Part shown: in pieces, positions 27,509 through 36,996 of the stretch
Layout: each line of letters begins with the position of its first letter
How positions within the stretch are numbered: the first letter of the stretch is position 1
Assembly (NCBI RefSeq): GCF_016924145.1
Contig: NZ_JAFFZO010000010.1
Coordinates: forward strand, 62,001 to 126,000
Origin: Amphritea pacifica
GTDB taxonomy: Bacteria; Pseudomonadota; Gammaproteobacteria; Pseudomonadales; Balneatricaceae
Length of the DNA stretch: 64,000 bases
Reading direction: 5' to 3'
Notes under the pieces: generated by a model
What the model saw: only the letters and a program-made list of their open reading frames with translations
Told to the model about the DNA's origin: nothing
Database searches by the model: none
Made by a program: the position numbers and the translations under genes

Positions 27509-28399
27509 TCAGCGAGGTCCGGGATGCCGTGCTGGCAGAAAGTATTCACAAACAAAGACCAGTAGGACAGCAAAAGCGATCACTTTGGCAAACAGTTGCG
27601 CCTGTGGATACCCCCCCGTATGCCCGGACATAATCATCAAGGCAGCCACCAGCAACAGGAAGACAATAAACAGGTGCATCGGTCTGCGAAAACCAATATC
27701 TGATAGCTTTGCAGTCTTAATCGCCGCCACAGTAACCAGCATTCCCAGTGCGCCACCGACCAGTACATCGACTGGCCAGTGCGCGGCAACCATCACCCGA
27801 CTCAAACCAATCAGCCCACCCGACAACAGCAGACCAATACGCAGCAGTCGATGGTTAAAGAAGTAATAAGCCACCGCGACAAACGCAAACGCCGTAAAAG
27901 AGTGTCCCGAGGGAAAACTGCCATTTCTCAGCGCCTTGCCCACCAGATTATACTCCCCGCTCAATAACGCCACGGGAGGACGCTCAGCGCCGAACAGCGT
28001 TTTCAATCCGTGGGTCGCCAGGGTGCCATAGATCGCGGCAATAAACAGCACCCAGAGCAGCTCGGGCTTGCGCCGGGCAACCAGCAGCGCCAGTGTCAGC
28101 ACAAAGGTGGTATCCCCCATAAAGGTAACGATCTGCCAGAAGGTTGCAGGAAAACAGGGGGTAAACTGATTCAACAGATGAAATGCGCCGTGATATCCGG
28201 CTACCAGCCAGAGCAGCAGAGCCCCGCCCAGCATTGCCAGAGCGATCTGTGTTAAACGCTTTAACGCCAGCGAGTCATCCCGCTCGCAAAAACGTTCTTT
28301 GGAACGGTGCAACTGCGCAGGCAGCTCAGCGACGATAAAGCAGGCTTTAATTTGCGACAGCAGGTGTTGCATCACGCCACTCCACCAGTCTGATACCAC
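27509..28399 (-). CDS. PAP2-family membrane phosphatase
   Basis: 296 aa at the longest start; an internal ATG at 28372 is an equally good start and would overlap the upstream gene by 26 nt instead of 53. Six membrane helices are visible, and the PAP2 active site is split as KTLFGAERPP, PSGHSFTAF and SRVMVAAHWPVDVLVGG. The likely substrates are undecaprenyl pyrophosphate or other lipid phosphates. It is the last gene of the GT2-ArnT-like-PAP2 unit, which fits a role in recycling or trimming the lipid carrier or lipid A phosphates. Confidence 0.87.
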   Translation of the reverse strand: MVSDWWSGVMQHLLSQIKACFIVAELPAQLHRSKERFCERDDSLALKRLTQIALAMLGGALLLWLVAGYHGAFHLLNQFTPCFPATFWQIVTFMGDTTFVLTLALLVARRKPELLWVLFIAAIYGTLATHGLKTLFGAERPPVALLSGEYNLVGKALRNGSFPSGHSFTAFAFVAVAYYFFNHRLLRIGLLLSGGLIGLSRVMVAAHWPVDVLVGGALGMLVTVAAIKTAKLSDIGFRRPMHLFIVFLLLVAALMIMSGHTGGYPQAQLFAKVIAFAVLLVFVCEYFLPARHPGPR

Positions 28400-29933
28400 C
28401 CTTACTGAACAGCAGCTCTAATACCGCATCGGGATTTTGCTGCTGCAGCTTCAACAGGTTATCTGCATCCGTAAAGATCACGTCTCCCGCCTCAGGGGAA
28501 CGGTCCTGCGGCGTAATCGCATCACGGTAGACACTGAAGCTCGGCCGGTGAACGCCATAGGCGATCACATGTTTGTCACTCAGTTTGCGGGCAATCGCAG
28601 CCGCTTCCTGAACCGGCTGCTGCTGTAATCCAGCCATCACCTGAATAAAAAAGGTAAATACAAACAGCGTCTGAATAAAACCGATCGCAACAAACTTCGC
28701 AGGACGCTCCAGTTTAGCGGTAAAGATGACCACTAACGTTAACAGCAAAGCAACAATACTGGCGGTAATATAAGCGGTGCCAGCCACATCCCAGACCCGC
28801 GCCAGCATCTCCTGCTCGTAAAGTTTTTTACTGCTGCCTGCAGCAGCTTCGAGAATCCATGGCAATGCCAGCATCAGCACGAAGAACAGTAGAGGAAATA
28901 CCAGCCCCCAACTGCGGAACAGACGTTCGCGATTATGAGCAAACAACATCAGCAAACCGCTGATACCGTACACCACATAATGCGGTAGCTGAGTACCCGA
29001 GAATGAAACCAGTACAAAAACCACGCCCAGCCATATCATGAGATAGAGCGTTAGTGAGTCCTTACGCAACTCACGCAAATTACGCAGCAGGGTAAACAGT
29101 GCCGCGCTGAACGGTAACAGCACCAGCGGCAGAGCAAACAGGTAATACCAGAGTTTACCGCCATGTCCCTCCCGGGTATCACTGAAACGTTTCAGGTTGT
29201 GGTCCAGCAGAAAGCCCTGAAAGAATCCCAGCCCCTGATCCTGATATACCAGCCACAACCATGGCGTCAGGATAGCCAATAGCAACGCCCAGCCCGGCAG
29301 ATAAAAGATAGCTGCCAGCCAGCGACGCCATACGCCCTGAATCAGATAGAAGATACCACTGACCAGCAGTGGCACCAGCACCGCTACCGGGCCTTTGGCC
29401 AGCAGACCCAGTGCCATCCACAGATAGACCCGCAACAGCAGCGATCGTGTCGGGTTCTGCCAGTGACGCCACATATCCAGCAGGGTCAGGGTGAGAAACA
29501 GGTTGAGCCAGGCATCAGCAATGGCTGCTTTGCCAATAATGCCGATCCACAGGGTATTCGCCATAATCAGCACGGTGTACAGCGCTGTAGTGCGGTTCCA
29601 TTGCTGACCGGCGAAGCGATAACAGGCCAGCAACCAGCAGCTGGCCGCAATGGCAGAGGGTAGCCGCAGTGAAAACTCGCTCAGATCAAACAGCGTAACG
29701 CTGAGTGCCTGAAACCAGTAACTCAGTATGGGCTTATCGTAACGGGGTTCACCATCCAGATAGGTCGCGGCAAAGTTGCTGTTGGTCAGCATCTCCCGGG
29801 TGGCTTCGGAAAAGGCTCCCTCATCAAGATCGAACAGAGAGAAGCCCCAGATATTCCAGAAGAAAGCTAAAAACAGTGCGGCAAACAGCAGCCCGTAATG
29901 CAACAGATTACTTTGGCGCAGAGTCGGCGTCAT
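28347..29933 (-). CDS. ArnT/GT39-like membrane glycosyltransferase
   Basis: 528 aa from the ATG at 29933. About twelve hydrophobic helices are seen. The first periplasmic loop has FDLDEGAFSEATREML with the acidic pair expected for lipid-linked sugar transferases, followed by YDKPILSYWFQ. Known: ArnT moves 4-amino-arabinose from undecaprenyl phosphate to lipid A, and relatives move other sugars. No aminoarabinose synthesis genes are seen nearby, so the sugar is unknown. The start overlaps the upstream GT2 gene by 26 nt. Confidence 0.87.
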   Translation of the reverse strand: MTPTLRQSNLLHYGLLFAALFLAFFWNIWGFSLFDLDEGAFSEATREMLTNSNFAATYLDGEPRYDKPILSYWFQALSVTLFDLSEFSLRLPSAIAASCWLLACYRFAGQQWNRTTALYTVLIMANTLWIGIIGKAAIADAWLNLFLTLTLLDMWRHWQNPTRSLLLRVYLWMALGLLAKGPVAVLVPLLVSGIFYLIQGVWRRWLAAIFYLPGWALLLAILTPWLWLVYQDQGLGFFQGFLLDHNLKRFSDTREGHGGKLWYYLFALPLVLLPFSAALFTLLRNLRELRKDSLTLYLMIWLGVVFVLVSFSGTQLPHYVVYGISGLLMLFAHNRERLFRSWGLVFPLLFFVLMLALPWILEAAAGSSKKLYEQEMLARVWDVAGTAYITASIVALLLTLVVIFTAKLERPAKFVAIGFIQTLFVFTFFIQVMAGLQQQPVQEAAAIARKLSDKHVIAYGVHRPSFSVYRDAITPQDRSPEAGDVIFTDADNLLKLQQQNPDAVLELLFSKGGIRLVEWRDATPAVAN

Positions 29934-30942
29934 GCGCAGTGGTCCCATCCGTTACGTCGGGTTGCGGGGCATACCACCGCCCTTCATCGTCATTATTCAG
30001 TTTTTCCCGCAGGGTATAACCGCGGGTATTAGACGTTTCAAAGAAGATCCGCGACATCATCTCTGCCAGCACACCGGTGGTGATGAACTGCAGAGAAACC
30101 ACCAGCAGGAAGATACCGATCATAAACAGCGGCCGGCCACCAATATCTTCTCCAAGGAACAGCTTAACCCCTGTCAGCCAGGTCATAATCAACGACCCCA
30201 ACACCCCCATACCCAGGCCAAGGTAGCCAAAAAAGTGGCCGGGACGGGCTTTAAACTTCAGGAAGAAGAACACCACCAGCAGATCAAGGATAACCCGGAA
30301 GGTGCGGGACAGACCGTACTTCGACTCGCCAAACTGGCGGGCATGGTGATCAACCACGGTCTCACCAATGCGTGACGGTTTGGTCACCGAAGCGACCCAT
30401 ACCGGAATAAAGCGGTGCATCTCACCAAACAGGCGCACCTGTTTGATAACACTGGCACGATAAACTTTCAGGCTGCAGCCATAGTCATGCAACCGTACGC
30501 TGGTCACTTTAGCGATCAGGCGGTTGGCCTGACGGGAGAAGAATTTACGGGTCGACTCATCTTCCCGCTGTTTGCGCCAGCCCTGCAACATATCCAGGTC
30601 ACGTTCTTCCATCTCAACGATCATGCGCTGTATATCGGCAGGATCATTTTGCAGATCGCCATCCATGGTGACAATAATTTCACCCCGGGCGGCATCAATG
30701 CCCGCCTGCATCGCAGCGGTCTGACCAAAGTTACGCTGCAGTTCCACTACCCGCAAATGATCACCCCACTGAGTCTGGGCTTCATAAAGCCGCGAAACCG
30801 TATTGTCCGGACTACCATCATCGACACAGATAAGTTCCCACTTACCGGCATAATCGCTGAGGCACTCGTGCACCCGCTCAACCAGCGGAAAAACACAATC
30901 CTCTTCTTTATACATCGGTACGACGATCGATAATGATTTCAT
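29908..30942 (-). CDS. Family 2 glycosyltransferase, undecaprenyl-phosphate type (ArnC/DPM-like)
   Basis: 344 aa. The GT-A catalytic part (about residues 1-225) shows SIVVPMYKEED, CVDDGSPDNT and the metal-binding DGDLQNDP. Two C-terminal membrane helices follow (about 232-255 and 268-290). This is the pattern of enzymes that load a sugar on undecaprenyl or dolichyl phosphate. The order GT2 then ArnT-like then PAP2, with overlapping ends, suggests one pathway: charge the lipid carrier, transfer the sugar, and recycle or trim phosphates. Confidence 0.9.
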   Translation of the reverse strand: MKSLSIVVPMYKEEDCVFPLVERVHECLSDYAGKWELICVDDGSPDNTVSRLYEAQTQWGDHLRVVELQRNFGQTAAMQAGIDAARGEIIVTMDGDLQNDPADIQRMIVEMEERDLDMLQGWRKQREDESTRKFFSRQANRLIAKVTSVRLHDYGCSLKVYRASVIKQVRLFGEMHRFIPVWVASVTKPSRIGETVVDHHARQFGESKYGLSRTFRVILDLLVVFFFLKFKARPGHFFGYLGLGMGVLGSLIMTWLTGVKLFLGEDIGGRPLFMIGIFLLVVSLQFITTGVLAEMMSRIFFETSNTRGYTLREKLNNDDEGRWYAPQPDVTDGTTAHDADSAPK

Positions 30943-31039
30943 AAATTATCCGGATTCAGATCATTAAAAAGTGTAAGCGGACTCTATCACAAAGCCCTTT
31001 TGATATGAAGGTAAAGCCCGTCATATCAAGCACTGCAGC

Positions 31040-31975
31040 TCATTCAGCTTCTGCTGTCAGGCCCCCTTCACGATAAAAAACTTTCGCGACCAGCCAGCCT
31101 AAGCCAAAAGCAACAAAGGACATCAGCAGCAAAAACAGATGCAGCTGTACTGCAACTTTAAGCAGCGCCGTGGTGTCGATTGCATAGAACTTCCCAGCCA
31201 ACACAAAGGCGGCCTCAAAGGTGCCAGAACCCGCGACCCCGTGGATCGGCAGAATCGAGGAGAGATCCGCCACCGCAACACTGGAAACCGCCTGCACCAG
31301 AGTCAGTTGAGACAGCTGTAACACCACCCCCAGAAACGCCAGCAACTTGGTTAGCCACACCGCATAGGTGACAATAACAATTGCGCTAAAGTGTCCACCC
31401 CGGGTTGGTAAAACCGCAAATGTCTGCGCCAGTTGCTGCAGCTTCTGACTGCTGAACCGTCCCAGCAGCCAGATAACCACACGCTTACCCCGATCAAACA
31501 GCAACAGGGCGGCGACCGTAATCAGCGCCAGACCAACAGCGGCCATGGGATTAACCTGCCACAGAGCCAAAACCCCGGCAACCGACAGCAACGCCACCAG
31601 ATCCAGCAGACGATAGAGCAAGAGGTGAGATGAGGAACTCATCAGCCCAATACCAAAATAGCGTTTGATCAGTACCGGAAACGCCACCTCACCGGTGCGC
31701 ATCGGTAACAGATTATTGAGCAGGTTATGGTTGGTGCTGAGATAAAACATTCGGGGATAACGGGAGGCAGGCAACTCAAAGCTGATTTTTATCCGCCACG
31801 CCCGTAACGCATTACTGCTGAGTGACAGGATCGCCAGCATCGCCAGCGTTTCAGCTGAGAATCCCTGCCAGGATGTCAGCAGGCTGTACCAGCCGATTTT
31901 ATATTCCACCACCGCCAGGGTGACGACCAGAATCACCACTGACAGTAACAGTTTAAGCAGTTGTGCGCGGCGCAT
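31040..31975 (-). CDS. LPG-synthase-TM/UPF0104-family membrane protein
   Basis: 311 aa with eight or so hydrophobic helices. RTGEVAFPVLIKRYFG and LPIHGVAGSGTFEAAFV fit the family related to the flippase half of lysyl-phosphatidylglycerol synthase (MprF N-domain). No synthase domain is attached. The ATG overlaps the lipA stop by 1 nt (TGATG), so it is translated with the lip operon, and it lies 97 bp upstream of the GT2 gene. Together they suggest a lipid-linked transfer or flipping role. Confidence 0.85.
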   Translation of the reverse strand: MRRAQLLKLLLSVVILVVTLAVVEYKIGWYSLLTSWQGFSAETLAMLAILSLSSNALRAWRIKISFELPASRYPRMFYLSTNHNLLNNLLPMRTGEVAFPVLIKRYFGIGLMSSSSHLLLYRLLDLVALLSVAGVLALWQVNPMAAVGLALITVAALLLFDRGKRVVIWLLGRFSSQKLQQLAQTFAVLPTRGGHFSAIVIVTYAVWLTKLLAFLGVVLQLSQLTLVQAVSSVAVADLSSILPIHGVAGSGTFEAAFVLAGKFYAIDTTALLKVAVQLHLFLLLMSFVAFGLGWLVAKVFYREGGLTAEAE

Positions 31976-32979
31976 CAGCTGATTGTTTCACCTTTAGCCT
32001 GCAGATCGGCATGATAGGATGAACGCACCAGAGGCCCACTGGCAACCTGTGAGAAGCCCAGTTCTTTTGCTACCTGTGCATATTCATCAAACTCTTCCGG
32101 GGTGACATAACGATCCACCGGCAGATGATCACGGCTGGGCTGCAGATACTGACCAATAGTGAGCATATCCACATCATGAGCCCGCAGATCTTTCAGCACA
32201 GCGATAATCTCCTCTTTGGTCTCACCCACGCCAACCATCAGGCCAGATTTAGTCCGCACATCGGGACAACGCTGTTTATATCTCTGCAGCAACGCTAATG
32301 ACCACTGATAATCAGCGCCCGGACGCACCTTACGGTAGAGTCGCGGTACGGTTTCCATATTATGGTTAAACACATCTGGCGGCGTTTGTTGCAACACATC
32401 CAGTGCGATATCCATGCGACCACGGAAATCAGGCACCAGGGTTTCCACCTGAATCGACGGAACCGCTTTGCGGGTTTCGGTGATACAACGGGCAAAATGC
32501 TCTGCCCCGCCATCGCGCAGATCATCCCGATCCACCGAGGTAATCACGACATAGCGCAGCCCCATATCCGCAATCGCTTCAGCCAGTTCAGCAGGTTCAT
32601 TTTCTGGCAAGGGTTTGGGACGACCATGGGCAACATCACAGAATGGACAGCGACGGGTGCAGATATCCCCCATAATCATAAAAGTGGCGGTACCATGGCT
32701 GAAACATTCACCCAGATTCGGACAGCTGGCTTCTTCACATACCGAAGCCAGTTTATGCTTACGCAGCTTGTTTTTGATTCCCTGCACTTTGGGCGAGGTG
32801 CCCAGGGATACCCGCAGCCACTCAGGCTTGCGCAGAATCTGGTCCCGTTCGGTGGGAATTACCTTAACCGGGATGCGGGAGACCTTTTCCGCCCCGCGCA
32901 GTTTGACACCGGCTTCAGCACGCTGTGGCTTATCGGCTGCAGCAACTGCACTTTGCACATTTTCACTATTCTCAGACAT
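31975..32979 (-). CDS. lipA: Lipoyl synthase LipA
   Basis: 334 aa radical-SAM enzyme that inserts two sulphurs into octanoyl groups on carrier proteins. The auxiliary cluster cysteines are in [12 protein letters not shown], the radical-SAM cluster in [10 protein letters not shown] (CxxxCxxC), and the C-terminal serine ligand region is VRSSYHAD. The ATG at 32979 has GGAAGG upstream. It overlaps lipB by 8 nt. Confidence 0.97.
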   Translation of the reverse strand: MSENSENVQSAVAAADKPQRAEAGVKLRGAEKVSRIPVKVIPTERDQILRKPEWLRVSLGTSPKVQGIKNKLRKHKLASVCEEASCPNLGECFSHGTATFMIMGDICTRRCPFCDVAHGRPKPLPENEPAELAEAIADMGLRYVVITSVDRDDLRDGGAEHFARCITETRKAVPSIQVETLVPDFRGRMDIALDVLQQTPPDVFNHNMETVPRLYRKVRPGADYQWSLALLQRYKQRCPDVRTKSGLMVGVGETKEEIIAVLKDLRAHDVDMLTIGQYLQPSRDHLPVDRYVTPEEFDEYAQVAKELGFSQVASGPLVRSSYHADLQAKGETIS

Positions 32980-33634
32980 CAGTACCTTCCAACGAGTTAG
33001 CATTGGTGCGCTCGTTATAGTCGAGTCTTTTCACCAGTATTTCTGTAAGTAAATCCTTAACGGATTCCCTGTCGAGCGTGTCGACCAGGTTTTTCAATCG
33101 GGTAACTGCCATACCGGCATAACCACAAGGGTTGATCCGGTTAAAAGGTTCGAGATCCATATCCAGATTAAAGGCCAGTCCGTGAAACGAACAGCCTTTA
33201 CGCACCCGCAATCCCAGCGAGCAGATTTTTGCATCGTTGACATAAACACCGGGCGCATCCGCCCGGGCATAGGCGTCGACACCATAGTGTGACAATAGCT
33301 CAACAATGCTGGCTTCCATACGCGCAACCAGCTCTTTAACGCCAAACTTTTTCCGCCGCAGGTTGAGCAACAGATAGACCACCAACTGACCCGGGCCGTG
33401 GTAGGTGACCTGGCCACCACGATCAACCTGAACCACCGGAATATCGCCGGTACCCAGGAGGTGCCCGGCGTCACCGGCATGCCCCTGAGTAAACACCGGG
33501 TGATGTTCCAGCAGCCAGATCTCATCAACGGTATTATCATCCCTTGCGGCGGTAAAGTGTTGCATCGCCTGCCAGGCAGGCAGATATTCCACCAGCCCCA
33601 GATCACGTACCACTATCTGTTCAGACAGTGCCAT
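32972..33634 (-). CDS. lipB: Octanoyltransferase LipB
   Basis: 220 aa. Transfers octanoate from acyl-carrier protein to lipoyl domains. [16 protein letters not shown], the lysine in [10 protein letters not shown] and the catalytic cysteine in [11 protein letters not shown] are visible. The ATG at 33634 overlaps the ybeD stop (TGATG), so translation is coupled. Confidence 0.96.
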   Translation of the reverse strand: MALSEQIVVRDLGLVEYLPAWQAMQHFTAARDDNTVDEIWLLEHHPVFTQGHAGDAGHLLGTGDIPVVQVDRGGQVTYHGPGQLVVYLLLNLRRKKFGVKELVARMEASIVELLSHYGVDAYARADAPGVYVNDAKICSLGLRVRKGCSFHGLAFNLDMDLEPFNRINPCGYAGMAVTRLKNLVDTLDRESVKDLLTEILVKRLDYNERTNANSLEGTDV

Positions 33635-33915
33635 CACATCACCATCTGTACACGCCCGGTGCCAAGCAGATCCTCATGCAACGCTTTAAGCTGATCATGC
33701 CCGGTGGCGGTAATCTTCATGCGCAGCGAGACAAAAGTACCCTTACGGCTACCCTGAATCTCAATTTTAGTGATATCCAGATCGGGCACATGGATACGTA
33801 GCACCTCGATCACAACCTCTTGAAAATCGGGGCCATCCCGGCCAATCACCTTGATCGGGTAATCGGGACAGGGGAACTCAATTTTCGGTGCGTCTTGCTC
33901 AGTTTGTTGCGCCAT
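33634..33915 (-). CDS. ybeD: DUF493 protein YbeD
   Basis: 93 aa with the conserved [14 protein letters not shown] start and YKGTFVSL-like segment ([12 protein letters not shown]) of the YbeD/DUF493 family. The family has an ACT-like ferredoxin fold and no firm biochemical role. It sits between dat and lipB, as in many gammaproteobacteria. Confidence 0.93.
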   Translation of the reverse strand: MAQQTEQDAPKIEFPCPDYPIKVIGRDGPDFQEVVIEVLRIHVPDLDITKIEIQGSRKGTFVSLRMKITATGHDQLKALHEDLLGTGRVQMVM

Positions 33916-33932
33916 CGCTATCTCTCACATAC

Positions 33933-34784
33933 TCAGCCGTTCATCAGATCGTTCTGATAACGGGTAAACAGTTCAAACATTCTCGCCCACAGAGGGCCTT
34001 TATTTCCGTCAGCCACCGGCTGACCATCAATTTCAAGCACCGGCACGACCGCCCGGGTTGAACTACTGATCCAGACCTCGTCAGCGGCCATCAGACGGTC
34101 ATAATCGATATCCACTTCCTGAGTAGGAATCCCGTCCTCCGCTGCCAGCTCCAGAATCAGCTCGCGGGTTGTGCCTCCAAGAATTTCAGAGCCCCGTTTA
34201 GGAGTGTAGATCACACCCTTATCCACCAGCATCAGATTACAGGAAGCACCTTCGGTCAGCAGACCGTCCCGGATCATCAGGGCTTCATCCACCCCTGACT
34301 GCCGAGCCTGCTGCATCACCAGTATATTGGGGAGCAGGCCGGTACTCTTAATATCACAACGTCCCCAGCGCAGATCGGCGGTCACAATCGCCCTCACACC
34401 AGCGATGGAATCAGCCCCGGCAGCATAAATATTCTTGATCGGGCTGCAGCAGGCAAACACCGTGGGCACCATATCAGCAGCATAAATATGACTGCGGTTA
34501 CCGGAACAGCCCCGGCTGATCTGAAGGTACACTGACAGATTGCCACCACCATTCATCTCTACCAACCGGGTTAAGATCGTTTTCCAGTCGTGATCTGCAT
34601 TGATCTGAATCGCTCTGAGGCTATGCTCGAGTCGCTGCAGATGCTCATCCAGCCGAAACCCCTGGCCCCGGTAAAATGGGATCACTTCATATACGCTGTC
34701 GCCAAACAGAAAGCCGCGGTCAAATACCGAGACGGTCGCCTGCTGTTGCGCAATGAACTCGCCATTCAGAAATACTGTATCCAT
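33933..34784 (-). CDS. dat: D-amino acid aminotransferase (class IV PLP enzyme)
   Basis: 283 aa fold-type IV aminotransferase. The N-terminal DRGFLFGDSVYEVIP, the PLP lysine in CDIKSTGLLPNIL (about residue 147) and EGASCNLMLVDKG are typical. It is placed between dacA and ybeD-lipB-lipA as in Pseudomonas, where the gene is annotated as D-amino acid aminotransferase. The substrate cannot be confirmed from sequence; branched-chain or 4-amino-4-deoxychorismate activity is excluded only by context. Confidence 0.83.
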   Translation of the reverse strand: MDTVFLNGEFIAQQQATVSVFDRGFLFGDSVYEVIPFYRGQGFRLDEHLQRLEHSLRAIQINADHDWKTILTRLVEMNGGGNLSVYLQISRGCSGNRSHIYAADMVPTVFACCSPIKNIYAAGADSIAGVRAIVTADLRWGRCDIKSTGLLPNILVMQQARQSGVDEALMIRDGLLTEGASCNLMLVDKGVIYTPKRGSEILGGTTRELILELAAEDGIPTQEVDIDYDRLMAADEVWISSSTRAVVPVLEIDGQPVADGNKGPLWARMFELFTRYQNDLMNG

Positions 34785-34796
34785 CTTTATTTAACG

Positions 34797-34840
34797 ACAG
34801 ATGCCCGGACTCAGATTGGATCCTGAGCCCGGGCATCTGT
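34797..34840. terminator. Strong hairpin between dacA and dat
   Basis: ACAGATGCCCGG (34797-34808) pairs perfectly with CCGGGCATCTGT (34829-34840), and inner arms CTCAG/CTGAG extend it. No long T-run follows on either strand, so it could be a weak terminator or an RNA-processing site between dacA and dat. Confidence 0.55.
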
Positions 34841-34856
34841 GTCCAGCCCCTCGGGG

Positions 34857-36026
34857 TCAGTTAATCAGGTTATAAAAGAATAGCGCGATAGCATCCCAGA
34901 TGCGTTGTAAAAGTCCCGCTTCGGCAATACTTTCCAGTGCGATAACCGGTGCTTCAGCAACCACTTTATCCTCAAGCATCACTTTCAGACTGCCAAAGCT
35001 CTGACCTTTTTCGATCGGTGCCTTAATCACTTTATCGAGATCCAGAACCGCTTGTAGTTGCTCACCCTCCCCCCGGGGAATGGTGATTGCCATCGCATCT
35101 TCCAGACCGACTTTCAACTGATTCTGCTGTCCGGCCCACACTTTAGCGGTTTCCAGCACCTGACCCGCATCATAGAGTTTATGGGTTCGGAAATAGCGGA
35201 ACGCGTACGCCAGCAGTTTCTGACTCTCCTGCGCCCGCGCCTCTTCACTGCTGGTGCCCATCACCACGGTGATCAAACGCATCCCGTCCCGTTTTGCAGA
35301 GGCCACCAGGCAGTAACCGGCCGCATCGGTGTGGCCGGTTTTCAGGCCATCAACAGAATCATCCCGCCACAGCAGTTTATTGCGGTTAGGCTGACGAATC
35401 TTGTTGTAGGTAAAATACTTTTCAGAGTAAACCCCATACTGCTCCGGGTATTTCTGAATAATAGCCTGCGCCAGCAGCGCCAGATCGTACGCCGAAGAGT
35501 AGTGATCTTCTGCGGGCAAACCGGTGGCGTTCATAAAGTGAGAGTTTTTCATACCCAACAGGGCGGCATGCTGGTTCATCATATCCGCAAAAGCCGCTTC
35601 GCTACCGGCAATATACTCCGCCACCGCCACACTGGCATCATTGCCCGACTGTATAATGATACCCTTCAGCAGATCACTCAGAAGAACCTGCGTTCCCTCC
35701 TGAATAAACATCCGTGACCCCGGAGCACGCCAGGCCTTGACGGAAACCGGCACCATATCGCTCTTACTGATATTGCCTTTGGTCAGCTCGCCTTCAAGAA
35801 TATAGCTGGTCATCATTTTGGTCAGACTGGCAGGAGGAAAACGTTCATCCTCCCGGCTGGCCATAATCACTTTACCGGTGTCGGCATCCATAACAATATA
35901 CGCCCGGGCAGCTACCTGAGGCGGAGCCGGGGTAATCTTCGCCGCCTGCACCGGCAGTGACGAGAGACAGATTGAAAGGAGAAACAGGCGAAATATCAGC
36001 GAGCGAAAAGCAAATTTTCTAATCAT
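34857..36026 (-). CDS. dacA: D-alanyl-D-alanine carboxypeptidase DacA (PBP5/6 type)
   Basis: 389 aa. A signal peptide ends near LPVQAAK. The active-site motifs SxxK (PASLTKMMTSY), SxN (QSGNDASVAVAEY) and KTG (GLKTGHTDAAGY) are all present. A C-terminal PBP5 beta domain is followed by an amphipathic anchor (LLQRIWDAIALFFYNLIN). The protein trims pentapeptides in the periplasm. It is downstream of rlpA and mltB in the cell-wall cluster. Confidence 0.96.
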   Translation of the reverse strand: MIRKFAFRSLIFRLFLLSICLSSLPVQAAKITPAPPQVAARAYIVMDADTGKVIMASREDERFPPASLTKMMTSYILEGELTKGNISKSDMVPVSVKAWRAPGSRMFIQEGTQVLLSDLLKGIIIQSGNDASVAVAEYIAGSEAAFADMMNQHAALLGMKNSHFMNATGLPAEDHYSSAYDLALLAQAIIQKYPEQYGVYSEKYFTYNKIRQPNRNKLLWRDDSVDGLKTGHTDAAGYCLVASAKRDGMRLITVVMGTSSEEARAQESQKLLAYAFRYFRTHKLYDAGQVLETAKVWAGQQNQLKVGLEDAMAITIPRGEGEQLQAVLDLDKVIKAPIEKGQSFGSLKVMLEDKVVAEAPVIALESIAEAGLLQRIWDAIALFFYNLIN

Positions 36027-36147
36027 AGTGTTTTATAAATACTTTTATTACGGTTACAGAGGGTCCAGATACAGCTGAGACCTGAAAACAGCCCAAAGGT
36101 TCGACCACACATCTGCGGTTTACTTCAGCAAATCCAATTAACGCCGC

Positions 36148-36993
36148 CTAGTCTACCAAATGTGGACGCAGATAGCCTGCCGCTTCTATTTTTGAAACCA
36201 GTGCCGCCAGATTAGCATTCAGCTGCACCGGTCCGACCTGCACCCGGTATAAGGTTCGATCAGGCAGATTCAAAGGTACGATCCGGACCTGATAGCCCGG
36301 CAGCATCTGCAGCAGTTGCTGCTTAGCCTCCATCGCAGTCGTTTGTAGCCCAAACGCACCGACCTGCAGATAACGTTTGCCGACAATCGAAGCGCTGGGC
36401 TGCGGCGGTGCCGTGGTTTTGACGCTGTCAGCGACTATCGCGGCTGATGAGGTACTCCAGCTAGCGGGATCAATCGCTTCAACCTCTACATGGGCGGTTC
36501 CCCCTCCAAGCATATCCAGCTTAGATGCTGCGGCGTAGGAAAGATCAATAATGCGACCGCCATGAAACGGCCCGCGGTCATTAACCCGGACAATCACCCG
36601 TTTACCATTACTGAGATTGGTCACCTGAACATAACTGGGCAGCGGCAGCGACTTATGGGCGGCACTCATACCATACATATTGTAGGTTTCGCCATTTGAA
36701 GTCTTGTGACCATGAAATTTTTTGCCATACCATGAGGCCACACCGCGCTCTTTATAACCGCGGCTGGAAGCCATCACATGATAGGTTTTACCCAGCACCG
36801 AATAGGGGCTTTTATTACCCCCACTGCTTTTTGGCTCAACCCGGGGCACCGCATCCGGCACATGGGACACATCCACCCGGTTTGACGGGCCGTAATCCTT
36901 CTCGACAGCATACCGGCCACTGGGGGCAGAGGAACATCCGCCCAGCACCACGAGCAACAATAACGCTGTCAGATTGGGGATTACTCGTTTCAT
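36148..36993 (-). CDS. rlpA: Septal-ring lytic transglycosylase RlpA
   Basis: 281 aa lipoprotein. The lipobox is LGGCSS. The double-psi beta-barrel domain (about residues 80-170) shows GVASWYGKKFHGHKTSNGE and VNDRGPFHGGRIIDLSYAAA with the catalytic aspartate. A C-terminal SPOR domain (about 205-280) binds denuded glycan at the septum. It is 3 bp from the mltB stop on the upstream side, so co-translated. Confidence 0.95.
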   Translation of the reverse strand: MKRVIPNLTALLLLVVLGGCSSAPSGRYAVEKDYGPSNRVDVSHVPDAVPRVEPKSSGGNKSPYSVLGKTYHVMASSRGYKERGVASWYGKKFHGHKTSNGETYNMYGMSAAHKSLPLPSYVQVTNLSNGKRVIVRVNDRGPFHGGRIIDLSYAAASKLDMLGGGTAHVEVEAIDPASWSTSSAAIVADSVKTTAPPQPSASIVGKRYLQVGAFGLQTTAMEAKQQLLQMLPGYQVRIVPLNLPDRTLYRVQVGPVQLNANLAALVSKIEAAGYLRPHLVD

Positions 36994-36996
36994 GAA

